From NCBI RefSeq assembly GCF_008763945.1, contig NZ_VTQH01000003.1, forward strand, positions 124,001 to 188,000: a stretch of DNA of 64,000 bases, written 5' to 3'. The position numbers and the translations under genes are program-made. This DNA is from Microbacterium testaceum StLB037 (GTDB lineage Bacteria > Actinomycetota > Actinomycetes > Actinomycetales > Microbacteriaceae). Under the pieces are notes generated by a model. The model did no database searches. It saw only the letters and a list, made by a program, of their open reading frames with translations, and was not told where the DNA came from. Positions 35,822 through 44,613 of the stretch are shown here, in pieces. Positions within the stretch are counted from its first letter, which is position 1, and each line of letters begins with the position of its first letter.

Positions 35822-36229
35822 GTGACGATGGCGACGAAGCTGCTGCATAGGGACGCGGTGTCAATAGATGACGCCTCCGTCCGGGTCACGATCGGCCTGC
35901 CTTGGTATCGAGCGATTCCGTGGGCGGGTGTCGCGGCGTTGGCTATCGAAGTGGATGGGCGTGACCTCGGTCCGGTTCACCAGATTGATGGACGCGACGC
36001 GTCTCGTTTAAGCCTCAGGGGTGACTACTGGTCGATTCAGAGATGGGCGCAGCTCGTATTTGCGCCCGCTCCCTGGCTGCAAGTGGGAACTCCCGCAGTT
36101 GTTCGCGCGCGGATGAGTCTGCGCATTCCCGGCCCGCTTCAGGCTGACGGCAGCCCTCTCCCTGTCGAGTTCGCGGCCGAACGGCTTGTCAATGTCGCCT
36201 CGTCCATCGACTCCCTTAAGCGGGGTTGA
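35822..36229 (+). CDS. DUF6379-like small protein, C-glycoside deglycosidase beta-type (class 2)
   Basis: 135 aa, beta-rich. LPWYRAIPWAGVAALAIEVDGRDLG parallels QPWYRSLPLSSVVDLEVSVDGQSV in the protein at 63423 and, more loosely, the GYYRGLGLSMIELSLAVDG of canonical DUF6379 members. Known members form the small subunit of C-glycoside deglycosidases. GTG at 35822 is favoured because TACTGT lies 5 nt upstream; ATG two codons later is possible. Divergent from the alpha-type partner. Confidence 0.65.
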   Translation: MTMATKLLHRDAVSIDDASVRVTIGLPWYRAIPWAGVAALAIEVDGRDLGPVHQIDGRDASRLSLRGDYWSIQRWAQLVFAPAPWLQVGTPAVVRARMSLRIPGPLQADGSPLPVEFAAERLVNVASSIDSLKRG

Positions 36230-36282
36230 TCGGCTTTCCGTACTACTTCACACCCACAGCACAACCCGATGAAAGGTCAATG

Positions 36283-37584
36283 ATGCCCAAGAATCACCTC
36301 GTATCTCGGCGCTCTGTCGTCGTGCCGCTGGCGCTGCTCGGTGCCTCCGTCCTCTCCCTCGCGTCATGCGCGTCGAACGGCGGGGGAGAGGCAGATCCGA
36401 ACGCTCCAGTGACTCTGCGCCTGTCCGTCGAAGCTGGTGCGGTACGGGCGCCGATTGCCGTGATGGCGGATAAGTACTCCGAAGAAAACCCCAATGTCAC
36501 CTTCGACGTGGAGGAGGTGCCTAATGAGCAGTACGGAGAGGTGCTGCGCACGCAGCTGCAGGGCGGCAACGCCTCGGACGTCTTCTATGTCACTGGCGGT
36601 AACGGCAACCCGCACTCGGCACTTCCCCTAGCGGAAGCGGGATATCTTGAGCCGCTCACCGACACCAGTGCCGCGGAGCTCTACAACGATCAAACGCGTT
36701 ACCTCAGCGAGTGGAACGACCAGCTCTGGACGCAGCCTGTTGACTTCGTGCCCATTACCAACAACTACAACATTACGGCGGCGGAAGAATTGGGCATCAA
36801 GCCCCCCTTCCGAACGGTGGCGGAGGTGAAAGCGGCCTGCAAGACAGCGCAGGCTGGCGGTAAGACGCTGCTGCGGCTCGCCGGGTCGACGGTTCCGAAC
36901 AACGGTTTGACAACTCTGCAGTTCGCCGCCACACGTGTCTTCGCAGACGAGCCGGATTGGAACGCCAAGCGTACGAACGGAGAGGTGACCTTCGCTGACA
37001 CCGCGGGGTGGAAGGAGTCGCTCCAACTGATCCTCGACCTCCGAGACGCCGGGTGCTTCCAGAACGGTGTGGAGGCGGGTGTTATCGCCGACAACGTGCC
37101 GAATGTGGCGGCCGGCAACGCGATCGGTGCATTCGCGCCCGGCGGCGCCGTGGGCGACATGCGACGGATCAATCCGGACGCCTCTTTCATCTCGACGGCG
37201 TTCCCCGGGGACGCCGGCGAGGAGTACATGTTCGCTTCCCCGAGCAACATGCTGGGCATCAATGCGAAATCGGGGGCGAACGAGAAAGCTGCCGCCAAGG
37301 GGTTCCTCGCTTGGCTCGCGGAACCGGAAAACGCCGATGCGCTGGCCGAGACGAGCGGAAACCTCAGCATTCGCGCTGGCGCCGGGTCTGCGTTGCCCGA
37401 GCAGTACTCGTCCATTGCGACCTACTTCGAGCAGAACAACTACCAGCCGCTCGCCAACCTGGGCTGGCCGTCGCCCGAGGTGTACAACACGCTCGGCACG
37501 GGTGTTCAGGGTCTGCTGACCGGGCAGACGACGATCGATGACGTCCTTGCGTCTATGGACGCCGCCTGGGACGCCGCGAGCTGA
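36283..37584 (+). CDS. ABC importer solute-binding lipoprotein (carbohydrate type)
   Basis: 433 aa. Twin-Arg-like VSRRSVVVPLALLGASVLSL signal with lipobox LASC. Family-1 binding-protein pattern: PVTLRLSVEAGAVRAPIAVMADKYSEENPNVTFDVEEVP, then LEPLTD, and ASPSNMLGINAKSGANEKAAAKGFLAWLAEPENA near the end. ATG at 36283 is favoured because GAAAGG is 6 nt upstream; the ATG just before it is too close. First gene of an importer without its own ATPase. A glycoside substrate is inferred from neighbours. Confidence 0.85.
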   Translation: MPKNHLVSRRSVVVPLALLGASVLSLASCASNGGGEADPNAPVTLRLSVEAGAVRAPIAVMADKYSEENPNVTFDVEEVPNEQYGEVLRTQLQGGNASDVFYVTGGNGNPHSALPLAEAGYLEPLTDTSAAELYNDQTRYLSEWNDQLWTQPVDFVPITNNYNITAAEELGIKPPFRTVAEVKAACKTAQAGGKTLLRLAGSTVPNNGLTTLQFAATRVFADEPDWNAKRTNGEVTFADTAGWKESLQLILDLRDAGCFQNGVEAGVIADNVPNVAAGNAIGAFAPGGAVGDMRRINPDASFISTAFPGDAGEEYMFASPSNMLGINAKSGANEKAAAKGFLAWLAEPENADALAETSGNLSIRAGAGSALPEQYSSIATYFEQNNYQPLANLGWPSPEVYNTLGTGVQGLLTGQTTIDDVLASMDAAWDAAS

Positions 37585-37651
37585 CGTGAGACGGAGGGTG
37601 CCGGCGTTGATCGTCGATCTCGTCGGCACCCCCAAACCGGAAGAGAAGGTC

Positions 37652-38590
37652 ATGGTCACTGTTGCCCCTGTGCCAACGCCCGTTCCCACCGAGGTGGACG
37701 AACCACCTCGGCCGCGACGCGTGCGCCGCGCGCTCTTCGCGTCGTGGTGGTGGGCGATACCCGCCCTGGTCGTCGCGTTCGTCGTCCACTACCTGGCCGT
37801 CGCCGTCGGTGGGCTCTACGCCTTCACCGACTGGAGGGGGATCGGCGCCTGGAACTGGGTCGGCCTGGAGAACTTCATCCAGATCTTCTCCGGAGAACTC
37901 GGGCAGAGGTCGGTGTGGAACACGCTTCTGCTGGCCTTCGGGTTCGTCGTCGGGACGAACATATTCGGACTGCTGCTTGCGCTCGGACTGAATCGCGGCG
38001 TGAAGCTCCGGTATGTGTTGCGGGTCGTCATCTTCATGCCGACGGTGCTGAGTCCTCTCGCCGTCAGCTACATATGGCGCTTCATCTATCAGCCCGACGG
38101 GGCGCTGAATGGCTTCCTCGGAAATCTAGGCTTGGAATCCCTCCAGCGCACGTGGCTGGCGGATCCCCAGGCGGCCGTGTGGACCATCCTCGTCGTAATG
38201 GTCTGGCAGAGCACCGGAATGGTCATGGTCATCTATCTGGCAGGTCTGGCGGGCGTCCCCCAGGAGATCGAGGAAGCGTCGCTCATCGACGGGGCGAGTG
38301 TGTGGCAGCGCTTCCGGTACGTCACCCTCCCCAGCATCCGTCCGTCGGTCGTGATCGCGTCGACGCTCATGGTCATCCAGGGGCTGCGCGTTTTCGATCA
38401 GGTGATGGCGCTCACAGGCGGAGGACCTTTCAACGCGACGGAGACGCTCGCCACTCAGGTCTACAAGCAGACCTTCGCTTATGGGCAGTTCGGCTATGGA
38501 GCCGCCCTGTCCCTTGTCCTGACCGTTCTGATTCTGGTGATCTCACTCGTACAGCTCGCGCTCGTCCGAGGCCGGGGAGAGGCTCGCTGA
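37652..38590 (+). CDS. ABC importer permease (MalF type)
   Basis: 312 aa with six predicted membrane segments after a Pro-rich basic N-terminus. EAA loop EEASLIDGASVWQRFRY. ATG 37652 with AGAGAAGG upstream. Overlaps the next gene by one base. Confidence 0.85.
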   Translation: MVTVAPVPTPVPTEVDEPPRPRRVRRALFASWWWAIPALVVAFVVHYLAVAVGGLYAFTDWRGIGAWNWVGLENFIQIFSGELGQRSVWNTLLLAFGFVVGTNIFGLLLALGLNRGVKLRYVLRVVIFMPTVLSPLAVSYIWRFIYQPDGALNGFLGNLGLESLQRTWLADPQAAVWTILVVMVWQSTGMVMVIYLAGLAGVPQEIEEASLIDGASVWQRFRYVTLPSIRPSVVIASTLMVIQGLRVFDQVMALTGGGPFNATETLATQVYKQTFAYGQFGYGAALSLVLTVLILVISLVQLALVRGRGEAR

Positions 38591-39429
38591 TGCTGACCAA
38601 GTACCGTCTGTCCACGCTGATCCGCGAGATCATCCTCGTCCTGATCGGCATCGCCGTCCTGATCCCGTTCTGGATCCTGCTCGTGACAGCCTTCAAAAGC
38701 CCCCTGGAGGCCGCCTCGTCGTCGGCTGTCGCACCTCCGATGGTTTTTGACGCGAGCGGATTCGTCCAGGCCGTCTCCGGTTCCGGCAACCGTAATGTGC
38801 TCGTGGCAATGCTCAATAGCACCGTCATCACGGCCGGAAGCGTCATCCTCCTCATCCTCATCGGTTCTATCGCCGCCTACACGATCGCGCGGCGTCCCGG
38901 TCGCTTGGGCAATGCGGCCTACATCGGTTTCGTCGTGGGCATCATCCTGCCCTTCCAACTCGCGATGTTGCCGACCTACGTGGCCCTGCGCTCGATCGGT
39001 CTGTTGGGCTCCCACGTCGGCATGATCCTTCTCTATACCGGACTGCTCATGCCCCTCGCCGTCTTCCTCTACACGGGATTCGCCCGCGTGGTCCCTGCTG
39101 ACTATGAGGAAGCAGCGTCCATAGACGGGGCGAGCAAGTTCCGCATCTTCGTGAACATCGTCTTCCCTCTCCTCGCACCCGCGACGGGCACGGTGGCCAT
39201 CATGACCGGGCTCATTGTCTGGAACGACTTCTTCACTCCGCTCATCTTCTTGAGCGGCTCGAAGGCAACCACTCTGCCGGTCATGATGTACAGCTTCGTC
39301 GGCGAGAACGCGACGCAGTGGAACGTCATCTTCGCCGTCGTGATCCTCTCGATGATTCCGATTCTCACCTTCTATCTCTTCGCCCAGAAAAAGTTCATCC
39401 AGGGCTTTGCCGGGGGCATGAAGGGCTGA
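38590..39429 (+). CDS. ABC importer permease (MalG type)
   Basis: 279 aa with six predicted membrane segments. EAA loop EEAASIDGASKFRIFVN. ATG overlaps the preceding stop. No ATPase gene follows; the next gene encodes a deglycosidase-type protein. Confidence 0.85.
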   Translation: MLTKYRLSTLIREIILVLIGIAVLIPFWILLVTAFKSPLEAASSSAVAPPMVFDASGFVQAVSGSGNRNVLVAMLNSTVITAGSVILLILIGSIAAYTIARRPGRLGNAAYIGFVVGIILPFQLAMLPTYVALRSIGLLGSHVGMILLYTGLLMPLAVFLYTGFARVVPADYEEAASIDGASKFRIFVNIVFPLLAPATGTVAIMTGLIVWNDFFTPLIFLSGSKATTLPVMMYSFVGENATQWNVIFAVVILSMIPILTFYLFAQKKFIQGFAGGMKG

Positions 39430-39464
39430 ACGCCGCTCCGGCACCTCTCACGAAAGGAGACCGC

Positions 39465-40475
39465 ATGGCGGTCCACGACATCAAGCGGGGCGTGAGCCTC
39501 TACAGCTTTCAGGAAGAGGTCTTCCTGCGAAAGCTGACCCTCGACGACGCGGTCCGCGTGTGCGCCGAGATGGGGGCCCGCGGGATCGAGGTGATTCCGG
39601 AGCAGTCGTTCGACAGCTTCCCGAACCTCACCGACGCCGAGATCGCTGGGTGGCACGAGCTGCACGCGAAGTACGGCACGACGCCCACCGCGTACGACAT
39701 GTTCATCGACTTGAAGCGTCGGAAAGACCGGGTCATGACGTTCGAGGAAGGCGTGGAATCGATCGTCCGCGACATCAAGCTGGCCAACAAGCTCGGCTGC
39801 ACCTCGATGCGCGTCATCGTGAACACCCCGCCCGAGGTGTTCGAGGCGGCGGCACCCTACGCCGAGGAGTACGACGTCCGGCTCGGAGTCGAGATTCACG
39901 CGCCGATGCGCTTCGACCACCGGTGGATCCAGCAGTTCCTCGACATCGTGCATCGCGTCGACAGTCACTACCTCGGCATCGTGCCCGACATGGGCATCTT
40001 CGTTCGGGAGTTCCCGCGGGTGGTCGCCGAACGCTTCAAGCGCGATGGCGCTCGCCCCGACCTCGTCGACCACGCGGTGAAGGTGTACAACGACCACCCG
40101 GATGACATGGAGACTCTGACCCGCGAGCTCGCGTGGCGCGGGGGCACGGCGATCGACGTGGCGTTCGCGAACAACGTCGTCGGCTACAACTACGTGGCGC
40201 CCGAGACCATGGCCCCGCACGTGCCCTACATCGTCCACATCCATGCGAAGTTCTACGAGATGGTCGGGGACGAGCGCGAGTACTCCATCCCTTACGACGA
40301 GATCGTGCCGGTGCTCATCGCCGGCGGATACGACGGATACCTGTCGAGCGAGTACGAGGGCAATCGCCACATCCAGGATGTACGGCCGGTCGACAGCGTG
40401 CAGGAAGTCGCCCACCAGCAGCGCATGCTCGCACGTCTGCTCGGCGAGGAAACCACCACCGGAGGGAGCCGCTGA
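39465..40475 (+). CDS. C-glycoside deglycosidase alpha-subunit-like TIM barrel (class 1)
   Basis: 336 aa. Begins RGVSLYSFQEEVFLRKL and carries a complete metal site: Glu143 and His145 (GVEIHAP), Asp175 (IVPDMG), His258/His260 (IVHIHAKFYEM) and Glu296 (SSEYEGNRHIQD). Known large subunits of C-glycoside deglycosidases (CarB/DfgA-like) are metal-dependent TIM barrels that act on the 3-oxo-glycoside and release the aglycone. The stop overlaps the start of the small DUF6379 partner (TGATG). AAAGGAGA lies 5 nt before the ATG. A close paralogue with ligands at the same positions is at 62044. Confidence 0.82.
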   Translation: MAVHDIKRGVSLYSFQEEVFLRKLTLDDAVRVCAEMGARGIEVIPEQSFDSFPNLTDAEIAGWHELHAKYGTTPTAYDMFIDLKRRKDRVMTFEEGVESIVRDIKLANKLGCTSMRVIVNTPPEVFEAAAPYAEEYDVRLGVEIHAPMRFDHRWIQQFLDIVHRVDSHYLGIVPDMGIFVREFPRVVAERFKRDGARPDLVDHAVKVYNDHPDDMETLTRELAWRGGTAIDVAFANNVVGYNYVAPETMAPHVPYIVHIHAKFYEMVGDEREYSIPYDEIVPVLIAGGYDGYLSSEYEGNRHIQDVRPVDSVQEVAHQQRMLARLLGEETTTGGSR

Positions 40476-40861
40476 TGTTCGACAGATACCTGCTGGAGGA
40501 CGACACCTTCGCCAATGTCGAGGTCGACGGCCAGGTCGTCGGCTGGAAGATCGGCGCCCGGATCGGCTACTACCGAGGGCTGGGCCTATCGATGATCGAG
40601 CTCTCGCTCGCCGTCGACGGTTCGCCGGTCCCGCCGGAGAGCATCCGCCTACAGCTCCACGGCGCCGACTACCGCCTCACCGAGATCGAGGACGTCCTCG
40701 ACGATCGCTGGGGATTCTCCGAAACCGTCATTCTCTTCGTTGAGCAGCACGGGGGGTTGGCGCCGGGGGAACATGAGATCGCCTTCGAGCAGAGTCTGCG
40801 CATCTCGTACCTCGCCGTGCCCAGTGTGAACCGGGTCTCGCGGCGACTGGCGCTGGCATGA
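40475..40861 (+). CDS. C-glycoside deglycosidase beta-subunit-like DUF6379 protein (class 1)
   Basis: 128 aa. MFDRYLLEDDTFANVEVDG, GARIGYYRGLGLSMIELSLAVDG, GEHEIAFEQSLRISYL: the DUF6379 pattern throughout. In characterised deglycosidases this small protein forms a heterodimer with the TIM-barrel subunit. Overlaps the upstream gene by one base, supporting a stoichiometric complex. A hairpin follows. Confidence 0.85.
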   Translation: MFDRYLLEDDTFANVEVDGQVVGWKIGARIGYYRGLGLSMIELSLAVDGSPVPPESIRLQLHGADYRLTEIEDVLDDRWGFSETVILFVEQHGGLAPGEHEIAFEQSLRISYLAVPSVNRVSRRLALA

Positions 40862-40865
40862 GCTG

Positions 40866-40906
40866 CCGCTCCCGGTCCGGGCCTCGACCTCCGGACCCGG
40901 GAGCGG
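40866..40906 (+). terminator. Hairpin between beta-subunit and MFS genes
   Basis: CCGCTCCCGGTCCGG pairs with CCGGACCCGGGAGCGG with one bulged base and an 11-nt loop. No T tract, and the MFS gene starts 17 nt later without a clear promoter, so it may attenuate rather than terminate fully. Confidence 0.6.
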
Positions 40907-40922
40907 TCAGGGGGACGGGGGC

Positions 40923-42176
40923 ATGAGAGTGATGTTCCGCGCGCTCGCGCACCGGAACTACCGGCTGTGGATCGCCGGACTGTTCATCTCCGGCATCGGC
41001 ACGTGGATGCAGATGACCGCGCAGGACTGGACGGTTCTGACGGTGCTCACCGATCAGGATGCCGGAGCACTGTCGGTCGTGATCGCGTTGCAGACGGCTC
41101 CCCAGCTGATCCTGCTGCCGATCTCGGGATACGTGTCCGACCGGATTCCCCGGAGGCGACTCCTCATCGGGACGCAGATCGCGATGGGACTGCTCGCCGT
41201 CACGCTCGGATGCCTTCTCCTCGGCGGCGTCGCCGAGTACTGGCACGTGTGCGTCCTCGCCGCCGTCACCGGCGCGGTTCAGGCCTTCGACTCTCCGGCG
41301 CGCAACACCTTCGGCAACGAGTTGGTCCATCCCGGGGTGCTCCCCAACGCGATCGCGCTCGGCGGTGCGACGTTCAATCTCGCCCGCCTCGTCGGCCCGG
41401 CCATCGCTGGTCTTCTGATCGGTGTGGTGGGTCCGGGCTGGATCTTCATCGCCAACGCGGTGACCTTCGTGGCGATGCTCGCCGGTCTCGGTCTCATGCG
41501 TGCGCACGAGTTCCACCCGGTGCAGCGCGACGATGGGCGATCCGGGCGGTGGCTGGGTGGGATCCGATACGTCTTGCGCGATCGTCGCGTGCTCGCGCTG
41601 ATCGTGATGGTGTTCCTCGTCGTGGGCTTCGTGGGCAACTCCATCACCCTTCTCATCATCACGGCGGCGACGAAGGAGTTCGATCTCGGAGCGGCCGGCT
41701 TCGGCCTGCTGACGTCGTGCATCGCGGCGGGGTCGATCGTCGGTGCACTGTTCGCGGCGGCTCGCCGATCACCGCGTCCGCGCGTGCTGCTCGCTGCCGC
41801 TCTCGGGTTCGGTGTCGCGCTCCTGCTCGCCGCCGTCATGCCGACGGCGGAGGCGTTCGCGATCTCGATGCCCCTCGTCGGATTCTTTCTGATGGCAGCG
41901 ATGGCCACGGTCAATGCGCTGGTGCAGACGTGGACCCCGCCCGGCATGCGTGGCCGGGTCATCGGCGTCTACATGCTCGCGTGGATGGGCGGTGCCCCGC
42001 TCGGTGCCCTGTCGTTCGGCGCGGTGGTCGAGGCGGCGGGGCCGCGTGTCGCTCTTGCCGTGGGCGGCGGCGTCGCGGCCCTGTGCGCGGTCGGCGTCGG
42101 TCTGCGTTTGCGCTCGTTGCGCGCGTCAGGAGCGGCGGCGGCACCCGCCCCGGCGGTATCGGAGGTGGCGCCGTGA
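40923..42176 (+). CDS. MFS transporter
   Basis: 417 aa with about 12 predicted membrane segments. The motif-A loop is GYVSDRIPRRRLL between segments 2 and 3. RALAHRNYRLWIAGLFISGIGTWMQMTAQDW at the N-terminus resembles the EntS-like exporter group. Could export an aglycone or import a glycoside. GGGGGACGGGGG precedes the ATG. Stops 2 nt short of the convergent hydratase gene. Confidence 0.85.
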   Translation: MRVMFRALAHRNYRLWIAGLFISGIGTWMQMTAQDWTVLTVLTDQDAGALSVVIALQTAPQLILLPISGYVSDRIPRRRLLIGTQIAMGLLAVTLGCLLLGGVAEYWHVCVLAAVTGAVQAFDSPARNTFGNELVHPGVLPNAIALGGATFNLARLVGPAIAGLLIGVVGPGWIFIANAVTFVAMLAGLGLMRAHEFHPVQRDDGRSGRWLGGIRYVLRDRRVLALIVMVFLVVGFVGNSITLLIITAATKEFDLGAAGFGLLTSCIAAGSIVGALFAAARRSPRPRVLLAAALGFGVALLLAAVMPTAEAFAISMPLVGFFLMAAMATVNALVQTWTPPGMRGRVIGVYMLAWMGGAPLGALSFGAVVEAAGPRVALAVGGGVAALCAVGVGLRLRSLRASGAAAAPAPAVSEVAP

Positions 42177-42178
42177 CC

Positions 42179-42931
42179 TCATCGACGGCGAGCGGCGGCG
42201 ATCGCCTCACGGGCCGCCGGCGACGTGAACAGCGTGAACGAGGTCGCAACGAGGTCGGCGCCGTTCGCGTCGATCTCGCGGACGATGCCGGCGGTGATAA
42301 GAGGCTTCGTCGCGGCCATGCCCTGCGGATGCGCGACTCGCAGGGCGGCGAGGGTGGCATCCACGCGGGAGTCCATGTCGGACGCGTCGACCGCTTCGTC
42401 GATGAGTCCGATCTGCGCAGCCCGCTGCGCGTCGATGCGCTCGGCCGTCAGAAACAGGCGCGTCGCATCACGCGAACGCAGCCGGGGCAGCACGCACACG
42501 GAGATGGCGGCGGGCGCGAGGCCCAGCCGCACCTCGGTGAAAGAGAAGTCCACGTCGGTACGGGCGATCGCGAAGTCAGCGGCGGTGACGAGGCCGAGTC
42601 CTCCCGCCCGCGCGGGGCCGTCGAGCCGCGCGACCACGGGAACCGGAAGAGTCAGTATCTGCCTCATGACGGCGAGCAGCAGCTCGATCGATCGGCGCAG
42701 TCGGTCGGGATCCTCCTCGCGCAGATCGAGACCGGCGCAGAACGCCGGGCCCTCCCCGGACAGGACGACGGCTCGCGCGCCCGCCTGCACCGCGGCGTCG
42801 AGCTGTGCGCTCACCGACGTGAGCATTTCGACGGTGAGAGCGTTGCGGTTCTCGGCTCGAGCGAGGGCGACGTGAGCGATTCCCGCATCGATCCGCAGGG
42901 AAGCGGGTGGGTCGGAACTAATGAGTGGCAT
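42179..42931 (-). CDS. Enoyl-CoA hydratase/isomerase family protein
   Basis: 250 aa crotonase-fold protein. ALARAENRNALTVEML, the oxyanion segment EGPAFCAGLDLRE and ARAGGLGLVTAADFAIARTDVDFSFTEVRLGLAPA. The ATG at 42931 has TACGGT 7 nt upstream, leaderless and overlapping operator B. Probably acts in beta-oxidation-like trimming of an acyl-CoA from aglycone breakdown; substrate unknown. Confidence 0.82.
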   Translation of the reverse strand: MPLISSDPPASLRIDAGIAHVALARAENRNALTVEMLTSVSAQLDAAVQAGARAVVLSGEGPAFCAGLDLREEDPDRLRRSIELLLAVMRQILTLPVPVVARLDGPARAGGLGLVTAADFAIARTDVDFSFTEVRLGLAPAAISVCVLPRLRSRDATRLFLTAERIDAQRAAQIGLIDEAVDASDMDSRVDATLAALRVAHPQGMAATKPLITAGIVREIDANGADLVATSFTLFTSPAAREAIAAARRR

Positions 42932-42934
42932 ATT

Positions 42935-42950
42935 ACCTACCGTAGTAGTT
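42935..42950. promoter_or_regulatory. Cluster operator, copy B (divergent)
   Basis: ACCTACCGTAGTAGTT. It overlaps the -10 box (TACGGT, reverse) of the hydratase gene and abuts the -10 (TAGGAT, 42950-42955) of the amidohydrolase gene, so one bound protein would control both. Confidence 0.6.
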
Positions 42951-42961
42951 AGGATAATCCC

Positions 42962-43804
42962 GTGAGAAGACTTGACTTGCACTTCTACCCCGGAACGCCC
43001 ACGTGGGTGCGTTCGCAGGGACCGTTCGCAAAGGCGCTGGCGGAATACTGGAACAAGCCCTGGGACGGCCGTCCGGAGGCGGACGTCGTCGCGGACGCCC
43101 GTGCGGCCGGGCTCCACGCCGTCCTCGTCGCCTTCGACATCGAGAGCATTCACGGTTCTCCGCCGATGACGAATCAAGAGGTCGCTGCCATGCGCGACCG
43201 TCACCCCGACGTGTTCGTCGGCGCGTGGGGCGCGGTCGATCCGTTCAAAGGCGAGGAGGCTCTGCGCGAGGTGGAGCGCGCCGTCCGCGAAGACAGCATC
43301 CTGGGGCTGCACTTCCACCCGATCATGGGGCGCTACCGCGTCGACTCGGACGAGCTCAAACCGCTGTTCGCCCTCATGCGCGATCTCGGACTCGTGGCGA
43401 TGGTCGATGTGGGAACGACCGGCATGGGTGCGGGTCTCCCCGGGGGCCTGGGCTCGCTCATCGAGAACGCTCACCCCCTCGCCATCGACCGCCTCGCGGC
43501 CGAGTTTCCCGATCTCACCATCATCGCGTCGCACCCGGGCTGGCCCTGGGTCGACGAGATGACGGCCGTCGCTCTTCACAAGGGCAACGTCTTCTGGGAG
43601 CTGTCCGGCTGGGCGCCCAAGTACTTCTCGCCGCAACTCAAGGTCGACATCCGCGCCCGGTTGCAGGACAAGATCATGTTCGGGTCCGACCACCCCAGCA
43701 TCCCGTTCGATCGCCTGTTGCGAGAATGGGACGAGCTCGGGTACTCGGAGACGGTCATGAACAAGGTCTTCCACGAGAACGCCGAGCGCGTGCTCGGCAT
43801 CTGA
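42962..43804 (+). CDS. Amidohydrolase 2 family metal-dependent hydrolase/decarboxylase
   Basis: 280 aa TIM barrel. LDLHFYPGTP near the N-terminus (only one His of the usual HxH), LHFHPIMGR, the metal His in IIASHPGWPW and the metal Asp in IMFGSDHPSIPFD. This subfamily includes decarboxylases and hydrolases of aromatic or lactone compounds. GTG start with TAGGAT 6 nt upstream. First gene of an operon with an SDR and an aryl-acid ligase, so an aromatic aglycone intermediate is a reasonable substrate. Confidence 0.78.
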   Translation: MRRLDLHFYPGTPTWVRSQGPFAKALAEYWNKPWDGRPEADVVADARAAGLHAVLVAFDIESIHGSPPMTNQEVAAMRDRHPDVFVGAWGAVDPFKGEEALREVERAVREDSILGLHFHPIMGRYRVDSDELKPLFALMRDLGLVAMVDVGTTGMGAGLPGGLGSLIENAHPLAIDRLAAEFPDLTIIASHPGWPWVDEMTAVALHKGNVFWELSGWAPKYFSPQLKVDIRARLQDKIMFGSDHPSIPFDRLLREWDELGYSETVMNKVFHENAERVLGI

Positions 43805-43844
43805 CCCTCGGGTCTTCTCGCTCACCCATCTTCAAGGAGGAAAC

Positions 43845-44606
43845 ATGGATGCTGCTCGCCCTCACGCGCTCGTCACGGGCTCGGCCAGCGGAATCGGACG
43901 GGCCAGCGCTCTGCGGCTGGCCGCAGCGGGTTACGACGTGACGATCAACTACTCGCGCTCCCGCGACCGGGCCGACCAGACCCTCGCCGAGCTGCACGAG
44001 CTGGGCGGGTCGCACCGCGCGGTCCAGGCGGACGTCAGCGACGACGACGCCGTCCGCGCTCTGGTCGCCGAGGCGGTCGACGCCGACGGAAACCTCGCGG
44101 CGCTGGTCAACAACGCCGGAACGACGGCCGAGACTCCCCCCGACGACCTCGAGGGGATCGATCTCGACGACTGGGACCGCGTCATGCGCGTGAACGTGCG
44201 GGGCCTCGTCCAGGTCACTCGCGCGGCGGCCGGCCCGCTCCGGCAGGCGCGCGGGTCGATCGTGAACATCGCGAGCATCGTGGGCCTTCGCCCCGGCGCC
44301 CAGCCTCTCGTCTACGCCGCGAGCAAGGCCGCCGTGGTGAGCCTGACCAAGACACTCTCCCGGGTCATGGCTCCGGAGGTGCGGGTCAACGCCGTCGCCC
44401 CAGGGTGGATCGCGGGGGAGTGGATGGAGCGCACCCTGGGCGACGACTACGACCGTCTCATGGAACGGCGCGCCAAGCAGACGCCGCTCCGCCGCAACGT
44501 GACGCTCGACGACGTCGCGGCATCCGTCGAGGCTCTCGTCACCCTGCACCCGTTCGTCACCGGTGAGATCGTCGTGATCGACGGCGGCTTCACCGCCACC
44601 ACCTAG
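43845..44606 (+). CDS. SDR family oxidoreductase
   Basis: 253 aa NAD(P)-dependent dehydrogenase. Cofactor motif TGSASGIG at residues 11-18, NNAG at 89-92, catalytic Ser144, Tyr157 and Lys161 (YAASK), and an IDGGF end typical of FabG-like enzymes. AAGGAGG precedes the ATG. Lies in the amidohydrolase-ligase operon. Confidence 0.88.
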   Translation: MDAARPHALVTGSASGIGRASALRLAAAGYDVTINYSRSRDRADQTLAELHELGGSHRAVQADVSDDDAVRALVAEAVDADGNLAALVNNAGTTAETPPDDLEGIDLDDWDRVMRVNVRGLVQVTRAAAGPLRQARGSIVNIASIVGLRPGAQPLVYAASKAAVVSLTKTLSRVMAPEVRVNAVAPGWIAGEWMERTLGDDYDRLMERRAKQTPLRRNVTLDDVAASVEALVTLHPFVTGEIVVIDGGFTATT

Positions 44607-44613
44607 GAGATCC

